The translations under genes and the position numbers were made by a program. A stretch of DNA of 50,247 bases from Gemmobacter sp964439015 (GTDB lineage: Bacteria; Pseudomonadota; Alphaproteobacteria; Rhodobacterales; Rhodobacteraceae): contig CAYTMV010000011.1 of assembly GCA_964439015.1 (NCBI GenBank), positions 1 to 50,247 on the forward strand. The letters run 5' to 3'. Below, in pieces: positions 33,564 through 41,601 of the stretch (positions within the stretch are counted from its first letter, which is position 1; each line of letters begins with the position of its first letter). The notes beneath the pieces are model-generated. The model was not told the DNA's origin. It ran no database searches and was given only the letters and a program-made list of their open reading frames with translations.

Positions 33564-34661
33564 TCATGGCGCAACCTCCTCGACCACGGATTGTCCGCCC
33601 TCATCGCGGACGACAAAGTTCTGCGCGCGCGCGCCCAGACTGTCAAACAGCCCCGCCTCGGTCCCGGTCATCAGCGCCTGCGCGCCCAGGGCGCAGATCT
33701 CGTCATAAAGCGCCGCCCGGCGGTCCGGGTCAAGATGAGCCGCCACCTCGTCCAGCAGGATCACTGGCGCGCGGCCCAAATCCTGCGCCAGCGCGCGGGC
33801 CGAAGCGAGGATCAGGCTGATCAGCAGCGCCTTCTGCTCGCCGGTCGAGCATTGCGCGGCTGGCACGCCTTTGGCCGCATAAACGCCCTGCAAATCGGCG
33901 CGATGCGGGCCGATCAGCGTGCGGCCAGCCTGAATGTCGCGGCGGCGATGCTCGGCCAGGGCGGCGGCCAGATCGGTCAGCCCTTCGCTTGGTTCTTCCA
34001 GCGAGAGGGCAGCGCGCGGGAACGCGGTCTCAACCCCTTCCTGCGCGTCTTCCAGACGGTTCAGCGTGGCCATTCGATTGAAGCTCAGCGCGCGGCCCGC
34101 CTCGGCCATTTGCGCTTCCAGTGCAGCATACCAGCGGCCGTCGGTCACCCCATCGCGCAGCAGCCGGTTGCGGTCGCGCATCGCCTTTTCATAGGCCAGC
34201 ACCGCCTCGGCGTGGTCGGGATAAAACCCCAAGGTGATGCGGTCGAGAAACTTGCGCCGCCCTTCGGCCCCCTCGATCCACAGCCGGTCCATGGCGGGCA
34301 CCAGCCAAAGCACACGCAAGATTTCGCCCAGACGCGCCTGCGTGGCGGGCTTGCCGTCGATCACCACCTGCCGCGCCCCATCAGGTTCGGCGCGGGTTTC
34401 AATCTCATGCGCGGCAGTCAGGCCCGCGACCCGTGCCGCAACCCGCCAGCCCAGCGCCTCGGGGCGGCGGGCAATATCGACCGCCGTCGCCCCGCGCAGC
34501 CCGCGTCCGGGTGACAGCAGACTGACCGCTTCGAGAATATTGGTCTTGCCAGCGCCATTGGGGCCAGCAATCGCCGCCGGCCGCCCATCGAACTGCATTT
34601 GCGCCGCGCGGTGGCTGCGGAAATGCGAAAGCTGCAGCCATAGGATCGCCAGACCGCTCAC
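33564..34661 (-). CDS. recF: DNA replication and repair protein RecF
   Basis: 365-residue SMC-like ATPase that loads RecA at single-strand gaps with RecO and RecR. I choose the GTG at 34661, with GGGAG about 8 bp upstream and the family-typical beginning LAILWLQLSHFRSH. The Walker A motif GPNGAGKTNILEAVSLLSPGRGLR is near residues 33-40, the ABC-type signature is in QCSTGEQKALLISLILA, and Walker B is VILLDEVAAHLDPDRR. Spacing of 58 bp after dnaN on the same strand keeps the classical dnaA-dnaN-recF order. Confidence 0.95.
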   Translation of the reverse strand: MSGLAILWLQLSHFRSHRAAQMQFDGRPAAIAGPNGAGKTNILEAVSLLSPGRGLRGATAVDIARRPEALGWRVAARVAGLTAAHEIETRAEPDGARQVVIDGKPATQARLGEILRVLWLVPAMDRLWIEGAEGRRKFLDRITLGFYPDHAEAVLAYEKAMRDRNRLLRDGVTDGRWYAALEAQMAEAGRALSFNRMATLNRLEDAQEGVETAFPRAALSLEEPSEGLTDLAAALAEHRRRDIQAGRTLIGPHRADLQGVYAAKGVPAAQCSTGEQKALLISLILASARALAQDLGRAPVILLDEVAAHLDPDRRAALYDEICALGAQALMTGTEAGLFDSLGARAQNFVVRDEGGQSVVEEVAP

Positions 34662-34719
34662 GCGCGGCACTCCCTTTCCGGATTGAAATTGGGGCGCGCA
34701 GTTGCGCCCCGGCAAGGCG

Positions 34720-35838
34720 TTACACGCGCATCGGCATCACGACATAGACGGCGGAGGTGTCATTGCCTTCGCGCATCAGAGTCGGATCGCCCGAGGAGTT
34801 GAACAAGAACACCGCATTCTCGCGATCGACCTGGCTGGCAATCTCCAGCAGATATTTGGCGTTGAACCCGATCTCCAGTCGCTCGTCGCCATAGGCCACG
34901 GCCAGCTCTTCCTCGGCGGCCCCGCTGTCGGGGGCGTTGACCGACAGCACCAGCCGATCCTCATCAAGGCTCAGCTTGACGGCGCGCGATCGCTCCGACG
35001 AGACGGTGGCCACACGGTCAACCGCCTTGGCAAACTCGGCCGCGTCAACTTCCAGACGACGGGTGTTGCCGGTCGGAATCACCCGCGTATAGTCGGGGAA
35101 GGTGCCGTCGATGACCTTGGAGGTCAGGATGATTGCCGGGGTCGCAAAACGGATCTTGGTTTCCGAGACAGAGACCGCAATCTGCGCCTCATCATCATCC
35201 AGCAGCTTGCGCAGTTCGCCCACGGTCTTGCGCGGCACGATCACACCCGGCATGCCCGCCGCACCTTCGGGCAGGGCAGCGTCGATCCGGGCCAGCCGGT
35301 GGCCATCGGTGGCCACGGCGCGCAGCACCTGCCCATCCTCGCCCTGCGCGGTGTGAAGATAGACGCCGTTCAGATAATAGCGGGTCTCTTCGGTCGAGAT
35401 CGCAAACTTCGATTTGTCGAACAGGCGGCGCAGGTCCGGGGCCTTGGCGCTGAAGTTGGTGCTGTATTCCGAGCTGGCCATCACGGGAAAGTCCTCACGC
35501 GGCAGCGTAGCGAGGTTGAATGTGGACCGCCCGGCCGTCACCGTCAGCCGACCCGCAGCCGGATCATCCGCCAGCGTGACCAGCGCGCCCTCAGGTAATT
35601 TGCGCACGATGTCATGCAGCATCTGCGCCGAAACCGTGGTGGCGCCCGCACGTTCGACCATTGCCGGTGCCCGGTCCACGACCTCGATATCAAGGTCAGT
35701 GGCGCGCAGGCTGACGTGATCGCCCTCGGCCTCGATCAGCACATTCGCCAGAATCGGGATGGTGTTACGCTTTTCGACCACCGATTGCGCCTGGGCGACG
35801 GCTTTCAGGAACGTGCCGCGCTCGATGCTGATCTTCAT
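34720..35838 (-). CDS. dnaN: DNA polymerase III subunit beta (sliding clamp)
   Basis: 372 residues, three repeated clamp domains. Recognised by MKISIERGTFLKAVAQAQSVVEKRNTIPIL at the start, LRATDLDIEV, the third-domain stretch KYYLNGVYLHTAQGEDGQVLRAVATDGHRLA (here RYYLNGVYLH) and the C-terminal DPTLMREGNDTSAVYVVMPMRV, whose last residues shape the pocket for clamp-binding partners. The ribosome site GAGAGGG precedes the ATG. The dnaA stop lies about 110 bp upstream, with an own promoter possible in that gap. Confidence 0.97.
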   Translation of the reverse strand: MKISIERGTFLKAVAQAQSVVEKRNTIPILANVLIEAEGDHVSLRATDLDIEVVDRAPAMVERAGATTVSAQMLHDIVRKLPEGALVTLADDPAAGRLTVTAGRSTFNLATLPREDFPVMASSEYSTNFSAKAPDLRRLFDKSKFAISTEETRYYLNGVYLHTAQGEDGQVLRAVATDGHRLARIDAALPEGAAGMPGVIVPRKTVGELRKLLDDDEAQIAVSVSETKIRFATPAIILTSKVIDGTFPDYTRVIPTGNTRRLEVDAAEFAKAVDRVATVSSERSRAVKLSLDEDRLVLSVNAPDSGAAEEELAVAYGDERLEIGFNAKYLLEIASQVDRENAVFLFNSSGDPTLMREGNDTSAVYVVMPMRV

Positions 35839-35948
35839 CCCGGTACCCTCTCGCGGGCGGGAAAAGGCTTAGGCCCCGGTCCCGCCGGTTTTTCACTATT
35901 GCTGCGGACATTGGCAGTTTTACCAATGAGGTCAAGCGTCAGAACGGT

Positions 35949-37352
35949 TCAGGCCTGAAGTTGGCGCCGCAACAGTTGCAGATCATCGGCAAGTTGGCTG
36001 TCCATCGCCATCAATTCCTCGATCTTGCGCACACCGTGCATGATCGTGGTGTGATCGCGCCCGCCAAACCGGCGGCCGATCTCGGGCAGCGACCGCAGGG
36101 TCAGCTGCTTGGACAGATACATCGCCACCTGCCGCGGCCGTGCGATGGTGCGCATCCGCTTTGGCCCGATCAGGTCCGAGAGGCGGACGTTGTAATGCTC
36201 GGCCACCTTGCGCTGGATCTCCTCGATCGTGACCTTGCGGTCCGAGGCACGCAGGATGTCGGCAAGGCAATCCTGCGTCAGCTCCAGCGTGATCTCGCGG
36301 CCCACCAGCGAGGCGAAGGCGAACAGACGGGTCAGCGCGCCTTCCAGCACGCGGACGTTGGTGGTGATGCGATGGGCCAGAAACTCCAGCACGCCATCGG
36401 CCATCTTCAGACCGGCATATTGCCCGCGATAGAAATCGGCCTTTTGCTGAAGGATGCCCAGCCGCAGTTCATAATCGGTGGGATGCAGGTCAACCACCAG
36501 CCCGCATTGCAGGCGGCTCTTGATCCGATCCTCCAGATCCTTGATCTCGCCCGGCGCGCGGTCGGCGGAAATCACGATCTGCTTGTTCTGGTCGACCAGC
36601 GCGTTGAACGTGTGGAAAAACTCTTCCTGTGTGCTGTCCTTGCCGGCGATGAACTGCACGTCATCCACCATCAGCACGTCGACCGACCGGAACATCTCCT
36701 TGAAATCCATGATCGAGCGGTCGCGCAGCGCCTGCACGAAGCGATACATGAACTGTTCGGCCGACAGGTAGAGGACCCGCAGGTCCGGGCGTCGGGCCTG
36801 CAATTCATGGGCGATGGCGTGCATGAGGTGGGTCTTGCCGAGGCCCACGCCACCATACAGGAACAGCGGGTTGAAGCTGACCGGCCCACCCTCGGCGACG
36901 CGGCGGGCGGCGGCATGGGCCAGCTCGTTCGGCTTGCCCACCACGAAGGAATCGAAGGTGAACCGCGAATCCAGCGGCGCACCGGGCAGCTCGTCCTCCG
37001 CGGCACGCGGGCGCACAGCCGGGCGCGCCTTCGCGGCAGGCTTCGGCGCGACAGCCGCAGCGGCGCGCGCCGCGTTGGAGACCGCGAATTCCAGCCGCTC
37101 GACCGGCGCGCCATTCTGGTTCAGATGCGCGCGGATGTGGTCGGCAAAATTGCGCGATACCCAATCCCCGAAGAAAGACGTGGGCACATCAAACCGCGCC
37201 ACACCATCGCGCAGGCTCGAGAATCTCAGCGGCTCGATCCAGGTCGCGTAGTTGGTCTTGCCCACCCTTTGTTGCAGTTGCTCACGAATCTCGCCCCAGG
37301 TTGCTTCCGTCATTCTTTCCACAGTCCGTTCCATCGGCATTGTTGGCGCCAT
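35949..37352 (-). CDS. dnaA: Chromosomal replication initiator protein DnaA
   Basis: 467 residues. N-terminal domain I (WGEIREQLQQRVGKTNYATWIEPL), an Ala/Pro-rich linker at about 95-120, the AAA+ domain with Walker A at 167-174 (YGGVGLGKTH) and Walker B (VDVLMVDDVQF), the initiator-specific region AGLKMADGVLEFLAHRITTNVRVLEGAL, and the domain IV signature FGGRDHTTIMHGVRKIEEL. The ATG at 37352 has GAGG upstream; an ATG 39 bp further in (MTEATWGE, preceded by GGAAAGA) is equally typical of the order and could be the true start. A long, hairpin-rich leader separates it from rpsT. Confidence 0.97.
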   Translation of the reverse strand: MAPTMPMERTVERMTEATWGEIREQLQQRVGKTNYATWIEPLRFSSLRDGVARFDVPTSFFGDWVSRNFADHIRAHLNQNGAPVERLEFAVSNAARAAAAVAPKPAAKARPAVRPRAAEDELPGAPLDSRFTFDSFVVGKPNELAHAAARRVAEGGPVSFNPLFLYGGVGLGKTHLMHAIAHELQARRPDLRVLYLSAEQFMYRFVQALRDRSIMDFKEMFRSVDVLMVDDVQFIAGKDSTQEEFFHTFNALVDQNKQIVISADRAPGEIKDLEDRIKSRLQCGLVVDLHPTDYELRLGILQQKADFYRGQYAGLKMADGVLEFLAHRITTNVRVLEGALTRLFAFASLVGREITLELTQDCLADILRASDRKVTIEEIQRKVAEHYNVRLSDLIGPKRMRTIARPRQVAMYLSKQLTLRSLPEIGRRFGGRDHTTIMHGVRKIEELMAMDSQLADDLQLLRRQLQA

Positions 37353-37828
37353 GTTTGGCCTCGTTGGAGCGGTAAACGCCCATACTCGTAGTCACACCCG
37401 GCCTGTCCCTGGCCGGGGCGTTTCATGCGTCTTGGGTCAAGAACACGTCACGGATGCCGGCAGTGTCGGCATCCTTGCGGCGCGCGCGGCGCCCATGACG
37501 TTACCTCTCGGGTTCCGCAAGCCAACAAGAATCGGTCGCCGTGTCACCACGGCGGGCAGTACCGTTTCTGTCGGATCGCGCTACCCTTTGTCCCCCAGGA
37601 CCAGTGAATCGCAGGGGCAAGCTAGCAAGCCGCGCGCGGCGGGTGCAACCGAACTTCGCTGTTGACAGAGTTTTGGCGCGGCGAATCCTCGGGCCCGTGC
37701 AAATCCGCAACGCATCGTTAACGGCGGTGAAAAAAATTGTTTTCTGTCAAAGGTTTGGGGATTGACCAAAAGAAAACGCGCCCGCAAGGGGCGCGCCTCA
37801 AGATGTTGTGGGTGGAAGGGTAAAACCC
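37353..37828. other. Long dnaA-rpsT intergenic region with three hairpins
   Basis: 476 bp upstream of dnaA on the minus strand. It holds three perfect short stems: CCCGGCC/GGCCGGG (37397-37417), GGATGCCG/CGGCATCC (37452-37474) and CGCCGTG/CACGGCG (37537-37554). An AT-rich block at about 37705-37775 lies next to the rpsT terminator. No DnaA box within one mismatch of TTATCCACA was found, so there is no direct evidence for oriC here. No gene-like frame stands out. Confidence 0.6.
37770..37797 (-). terminator. Terminator after rpsT
   Basis: On the minus strand, stem CGCGCCC/GGGCGCG with a 5-base loop, followed by TTTTCTTTTGG, 30 bp after the rpsT stop. Confidence 0.85.
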
Positions 37829-38101
37829 TCAGGCCTTGGCGGCCAGACCCTTCACGCGCGAGGCCAGACGCGACATTTTGCGGGCCACGGTGTTCTTGTG
37901 CAGCACGCCTTTCGACACACCACGATCCAGTTCCGGCTGGGCGGCCTTCAGCGCGGCAGTGGCAGCAGCCTGATCGCCCGAGGCCAGCGCCTCTTCGACC
38001 TTGCGCAGATAGGTGCGGATCCGCGAGCGGCGCGCCTTGTTGATCGCGTAGCGGGTTTCAGACTGACGTGCGCGCTTGGCGGACTGGGGCGTATTGGCCA
38101 T
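37829..38101 (-). CDS. rpsT: 30S ribosomal protein S20
   Basis: 90-residue very basic helical protein that binds 16S rRNA early in 30S assembly. The beginning MANTPQSAKRARQSETRYAINKARRSRIRTYLRKVEEAL and the ending GVLHKNTVARKMSRLASRVKGL are standard. AAGGA lies upstream of the ATG. It is the usual upstream neighbour of dnaA in alphaproteobacteria, transcribed in the same direction but terminated before dnaA. Confidence 0.97.
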   Translation of the reverse strand: MANTPQSAKRARQSETRYAINKARRSRIRTYLRKVEEALASGDQAAATAALKAAQPELDRGVSKGVLHKNTVARKMSRLASRVKGLAAKA

Positions 38102-38299
38102 GGGCTTCGATTCCTTACAGGTCTTTCGTTTCGATCACGCATAAGACCCTCCCCCGAAAGAGGGAATCGATTCTTGCCAAAGCGGGCCCACGCGCATGTG
38201 CTGCGGCGTATAGGCGATCCGTTCCGAAAAGGAAAGAGGTCACCGTTTGCCCCGCGACTCATCCTCATCCCAGAAGAGAAATCGCGCGCACCACGCCCT

Positions 38300-38341
38300 T
38301 TGATCTACATCAAACGCCGGACAGGCAGCGGGGGGTAAACA
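38300..38341 (+). promoter_or_regulatory. FNR/NNR-type box and promoter of the Crp/Fnr regulator
   Basis: TTGATCTACATCAA at 38300-38313 is a perfect TTGAT-N4-ATCAA palindrome, the FNR/DNR-class site. Its centre (38306.5) is about 41.5 bp ahead of position 38348, and a TAAACA element at 38336-38341 sits where the -10 would be for a class II activated start. The regulator gene begins at 38375. The arrangement predicts control by an Fnr-family protein, possibly the gene product itself. Confidence 0.75.
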
Positions 38342-38374
38342 TGAAACTCACATCCATCTTTACGGAGTTGCGCC

Positions 38375-39070
38375 ATGTCTACCCGCACGCTCTGTATATT
38401 GCGTAACCTGCCGATGTTTACGGCCGCCTCGGCCAAGTGCTGTGACGCCTTGGTCGAAGCCGCGCATGTGCAGGCGTTGGAGAAGGGCAGCACGCTGTTC
38501 TTGCAGGGCGAACGCGCATCCTCGGTGCAGTTTGTCGTGGACGGTTGGGTAAAGCTCTATCGCATGGCCCCTTATGGCGGAGAGGCGATCATTCGCCTGC
38601 AGTCGCGTGGTCGCAGCATCGACGAAGTGGCAGCACTGAAAGGTGCCCCCCACGGCGTTTCGGCTGAAACGGTCACCGATTCCACCATCCTGTCGATCGA
38701 CGCCGCCGCCTTTCGCCGGATTGCCGCCACACAGGCCTGCCTGTCCGCGGCACTATTGCAGGCGGTCATGGATCATGCCGATGCGCTGACCGACGATCTG
38801 GAGCAGATGAAGGTGCGCAACAGCGTGCAGCGGGTTGCGCTTTTCCTTCTGGCGCTGGCCGAAACGCACGGCGGCAGCGCCCAACTGCGCCTGCCTTACG
38901 AAAAGCACCTGATCGCGGGCAGCTTGGGGATGAAACCCGAAAGTTTCAGCCGTGCCCTGGGCCGGCTGAGGGCACGTGGGGTCAAAGTGCAGGATTCAGA
39001 AGTGCGGATTGCCGATCTGGGCGCGCTGCGCGACTTTGCCCAATCCGACCCGGCGCTGTCCTGGGCGTGA
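38375..39070 (+). CDS. Crp/Fnr family regulator, Dnr/NNR-like
   Basis: 231 residues; ATG with ACGGAG upstream. A cyclic-nucleotide-binding-like beta barrel covers about 10-125 (GSTLFLQGERASSVQFVVDGWVKLYRM), then the long dimer helix (AVMDHADALTDDLEQMKVRNSVQRVALFLLALAE) and a winged HTH whose recognition helix LGMKPESFSRALGRLRARGV carries the E..SR pattern that reads TTGAT half-sites. The four cysteines of [4Fe-4S] Fnr are absent (only C7, C22, C23 near the N-terminus), so it is not an FnrL-type oxygen sensor; the Dnr/NNR type, which responds to nitric oxide through haem, is the best guess. No denitrification genes are in the window. Confidence 0.87.
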   Translation: MSTRTLCILRNLPMFTAASAKCCDALVEAAHVQALEKGSTLFLQGERASSVQFVVDGWVKLYRMAPYGGEAIIRLQSRGRSIDEVAALKGAPHGVSAETVTDSTILSIDAAAFRRIAATQACLSAALLQAVMDHADALTDDLEQMKVRNSVQRVALFLLALAETHGGSAQLRLPYEKHLIAGSLGMKPESFSRALGRLRARGVKVQDSEVRIADLGALRDFAQSDPALSWA

Positions 39071-39073
39071 CGC

Positions 39074-39850
39074 TCAGCGGTCGCGGAATTGCGGTTGCCG
39101 CTTTTCCAGAAAGGCGGCCATGCCTTCCTTCTGATCTTCGGTCGCAAACAACGCGTGGAACATCCGCCGTTCGAACAACAGGCCCTCGCGCAAAGTGGTC
39201 TCGAAGGCGCGATTGACCGATTCTTTCGCAGCCAGCACCGCCACGGCGGATTTCTCGCTGATCTTGGCAGCCGACTTGCGGGCCTCGGCCAGCAGATCCT
39301 TGGCCGGCACCACGCGAGAGACCAGCCCGCAACGCTCGGCCTCGGCGGCATCCATGAAGCGGCCGGTCAGGTTCATGTCCATCGCCTTGGACTTGCCGAC
39401 ATAGCGGGTCAGACGTTGCGTGCCACCCATGCCGGCACAGATCCCGAGGTTGATCTCGGGCTGACCGAACTTGGCGGTATCGGCAGCAATGATGAAATCG
39501 GCCATCATCGCCAACTCGCATCCCCCACCCAACGCATAGCCCGCCACGGCGGCAATGATCGGCTTGCGGATCTGCAGGATCGACTCGGACTCGCGACCGT
39601 AAAGGTTCTTGAAGTAGACCTCGACAAAGCCCGCCTCAGACATTTCCTTGATGTCGGCACCCGCGGCAAAGGCCTTTTCATTGCCCGTCAGCAGGATGCA
39701 GCGGACAGCATCATCGGCATCGGCGGCTTTCAGCGCCGCGACCAGCTCGCCCAACAACTGGCTGTTCAGTGCGTTCATCGCATCCGGACGGTTCAGCCGG
39801 ATGGTCGCGATATAATCCTCGACCTCGACGATGATCGTTTCGTAAGCCAT
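39074..39850 (-). CDS. Enoyl-CoA hydratase (crotonase family)
   Basis: 258 residues from the ATG at 39850. Hydrates trans-2-enoyl-CoA to 3-hydroxyacyl-CoA in beta-oxidation. Family features: TIRLNRPDAMNALNSQLLGEL, the oxyanion-hole stretch LTGNEKAFAAGADIKEM, the second oxyanion loop IAAVAGYALGGGCELAMMADFIIAADTAKFGQPEINLGI with the catalytic Glu residues in this region, and PGMGGTQRL (here AGMGGTQRLTRYVG). It closely fits the short-chain FadB1/Ech-like group of alphaproteobacteria. It follows mutM on the same strand by 63 bp and converges with the Crp/Fnr gene with 3 bp between stops. Confidence 0.95.
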   Translation of the reverse strand: MAYETIIVEVEDYIATIRLNRPDAMNALNSQLLGELVAALKAADADDAVRCILLTGNEKAFAAGADIKEMSEAGFVEVYFKNLYGRESESILQIRKPIIAAVAGYALGGGCELAMMADFIIAADTAKFGQPEINLGICAGMGGTQRLTRYVGKSKAMDMNLTGRFMDAAEAERCGLVSRVVPAKDLLAEARKSAAKISEKSAVAVLAAKESVNRAFETTLREGLLFERRMFHALFATEDQKEGMAAFLEKRQPQFRDR

Positions 39851-39913
39851 CGAGCAGCCCCCAGCCGTTTGCACGCGCGGCGAGTCCTATTCACGGAAGC
39901 GATGTGGTGCAAG

Positions 39914-40765
39914 TCATCTCTGACAGCACGGACAGAAGAACGAGGACCGCCCCCCCTGAACGATCCGCCCGATGGTGCCAGGGCACCCTTCAGTGGCGCA
40001 AGAGTCGCCACTGCGATCGTAGACGCGGAACGCGTGTTGAAAATAACCCAACTCACCATCGGTCTGACGGTAGTCGCGCAGGGATGATCCGCCGGCGGAA
40101 ATCGCTTCCTGCAACACCTCGCGGATCAGCGGCACCAACTGGGCTACTTCGGCCGTAGTCACCTCGCCCGCCGCGCGCGTGGGATGGATGCCGGCGCGGT
40201 GCAGCACCTCGCAGACGTAGATATTTCCGAGGCCCGCGACGATATGCTGATCGAGCAGCGCCTGTTTGATCGGCACGCGCCGCCCGGCAAGACGGCTTGC
40301 CAGATGATCCTCGTTAAAATCGTTGCCCAGAGGCTCTGGCCCCAGCTTGGCCAAAAGGGGATGTGTGCCTTCAGCCCCCGCCGTCATCAGGTCTATCGCC
40401 CCGAACCGGCGGGGATCGTTGAAGGTGATCCGCGCACCCTGCGCCATGTCCAGCACCACATGGTCGTGCTTTTGCGGCGCTGCATGTTCATGGTGAAAGC
40501 CGCCCGTCACGACACCCGAGATCAGCACCCGGCCAGACATGCCCAGATGCCATAGCATCACCTCACCCGAATCGAGGTCCATCAGGATATATTTCGACCG
40601 CCGCCGCAGGCCCGTAACGGTGGCGCCGGTCAAACGCTGCGCCAATTGCGGCGGAAACGGCCAGCGCAACCCCTCTCGCCGCACGTCGGCCGCGGCAATC
40701 CGTTGGCCAAACATCACCGGCTCCAACCCGCGGCGCACGGTTTCAACCTCTGGCAGTTCGGGCAT
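39914..40765 (-). CDS. mutM: Formamidopyrimidine-DNA glycosylase
   Basis: 283-residue base-excision repair enzyme that removes 8-oxoguanine and formamidopyrimidines and cuts the abasic site. The ATG at 40765 has GGGAGGGGG upstream and exposes the catalytic Pro2 and Glu3 (MPELPEVETVRRGLEP). RSKYILMDL contains the conserved Lys, GLGNIYVCEVLHRAGIHP is the helix-two-turns-helix region, and a C4 zinc finger closes the protein (CATEGC, then FFCPCCQR). It diverges from ubiE, 64 bp away, a standard alphaproteobacterial arrangement near the dnaA locus. Confidence 0.96.
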   Translation of the reverse strand: MPELPEVETVRRGLEPVMFGQRIAAADVRREGLRWPFPPQLAQRLTGATVTGLRRRSKYILMDLDSGEVMLWHLGMSGRVLISGVVTGGFHHEHAAPQKHDHVVLDMAQGARITFNDPRRFGAIDLMTAGAEGTHPLLAKLGPEPLGNDFNEDHLASRLAGRRVPIKQALLDQHIVAGLGNIYVCEVLHRAGIHPTRAAGEVTTAEVAQLVPLIREVLQEAISAGGSSLRDYRQTDGELGYFQHAFRVYDRSGDSCATEGCPGTIGRIVQGGRSSFFCPCCQR

Positions 40766-40829
40766 GACCCCCTCCCGGACAATCCCGCGCATTGCCCTGC
40801 GCGGCCTGCGGCCTATAAGGAGGGCAACG

Positions 40830-41600
40830 ATGCACAAGGCAAGCCCCATGACCCAAGAGAATGACCGCACCACGCATTTCGGTTTCCAGACGGTGCCGGA
40901 GGCAGACAAGGCAGGAATGGTGCATGGCGTCTTTACCCGTGTGGCCAGCCGTTATGACGTGATGAACGACGCGATGAGCCTCGGCATCCACCGGCTGTGG
41001 AAAGACGCGATGATGGACTGGCTGGCGCCCCGGCCCGGCCAGAAGCTGCTGGATGTGGCGGGGGGCACGGGCGACATCTCGTTCCGCTTTCTGAAACGCG
41101 CGCCGGGTGCCCATGCGACCGTGCTGGACATGACCGAGTCGATGCTGGTCGAGGGGCGGCAGCGGGCCGATGCCGCCTCGATGTCGGACCGGCTGGACTG
41201 GATCGTGGGCGATGCGATGGCGCTGCCCTTTGCAGACAATACCTTCGACGTCTACACGATCAGCTTCGGCATCCGCAACGTCACCCGGATCGAGGATGCC
41301 CTGCGCGAGGCTTACCGCGTGCTGCGCCCCGGGGGCCGGTTGATGGTGCTGGAGTTCAGCCAGATGACCGATGCCGGTTTGCAGTGGCTCTATGACCGCT
41401 ACAGCTTCAACCTGATCCCGGTGATGGGGCAGGTGATCGCCAATGATCGCGACAGCTATCAGTATCTGGTGGAAAGCATCCGCAAATTCCCCGATCAGGA
41501 GACCTTTGCCGGGATGATCCGCCGCGCAGGATTTGGGCAGGTGAAATACCGTAACCTGTCGCTGGGCATCGCAGCGTTGCATTCCGGCTGGAAACTTTAA
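40830..41600 (+). CDS. ubiE: Ubiquinone/menaquinone biosynthesis C-methyltransferase UbiE
   Basis: SAM-dependent methyltransferase of ubiquinone synthesis (methylates C2 of the ring). I place the start at 40830 (MHKASPMTQEN, 256 residues) because AAGGAGG sits 6 bp before it; an in-frame ATG at 40848 is the alternative. Motifs: VASRYDVMNDAMSLGIHRLWKD, motif I LLDVAGGTGDISFRF, VGDAMALPFADNTFDVYTISFGIRNV and AYRVLRPGGRLMVLEFS, all diagnostic of the UbiE family. ubiB starts 1 bp after its stop. Confidence 0.96.
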   Translation: MHKASPMTQENDRTTHFGFQTVPEADKAGMVHGVFTRVASRYDVMNDAMSLGIHRLWKDAMMDWLAPRPGQKLLDVAGGTGDISFRFLKRAPGAHATVLDMTESMLVEGRQRADAASMSDRLDWIVGDAMALPFADNTFDVYTISFGIRNVTRIEDALREAYRVLRPGGRLMVLEFSQMTDAGLQWLYDRYSFNLIPVMGQVIANDRDSYQYLVESIRKFPDQETFAGMIRRAGFGQVKYRNLSLGIAALHSGWKL

Positions 41601-41601
41601 G

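Noticed and set aside
35961..37391. 476-codon open frame on the plus strand opposite dnaA
   Set aside because: Same antisense effect; no domain pattern and it covers a well-defined dnaA.
37353..37828. Chromosomal origin of replication upstream of dnaA
   Set aside because: An AT-rich stretch is present, but no DnaA boxes close to TTATCCACA were found, and dnaA need not mark the origin in this class.
38341..38406. 21-codon leader peptide before the Crp/Fnr gene
   Set aside because: Its ATG coincides with the predicted promoter -10 region, so it would not be transcribed from the expected start, and it has no special content.
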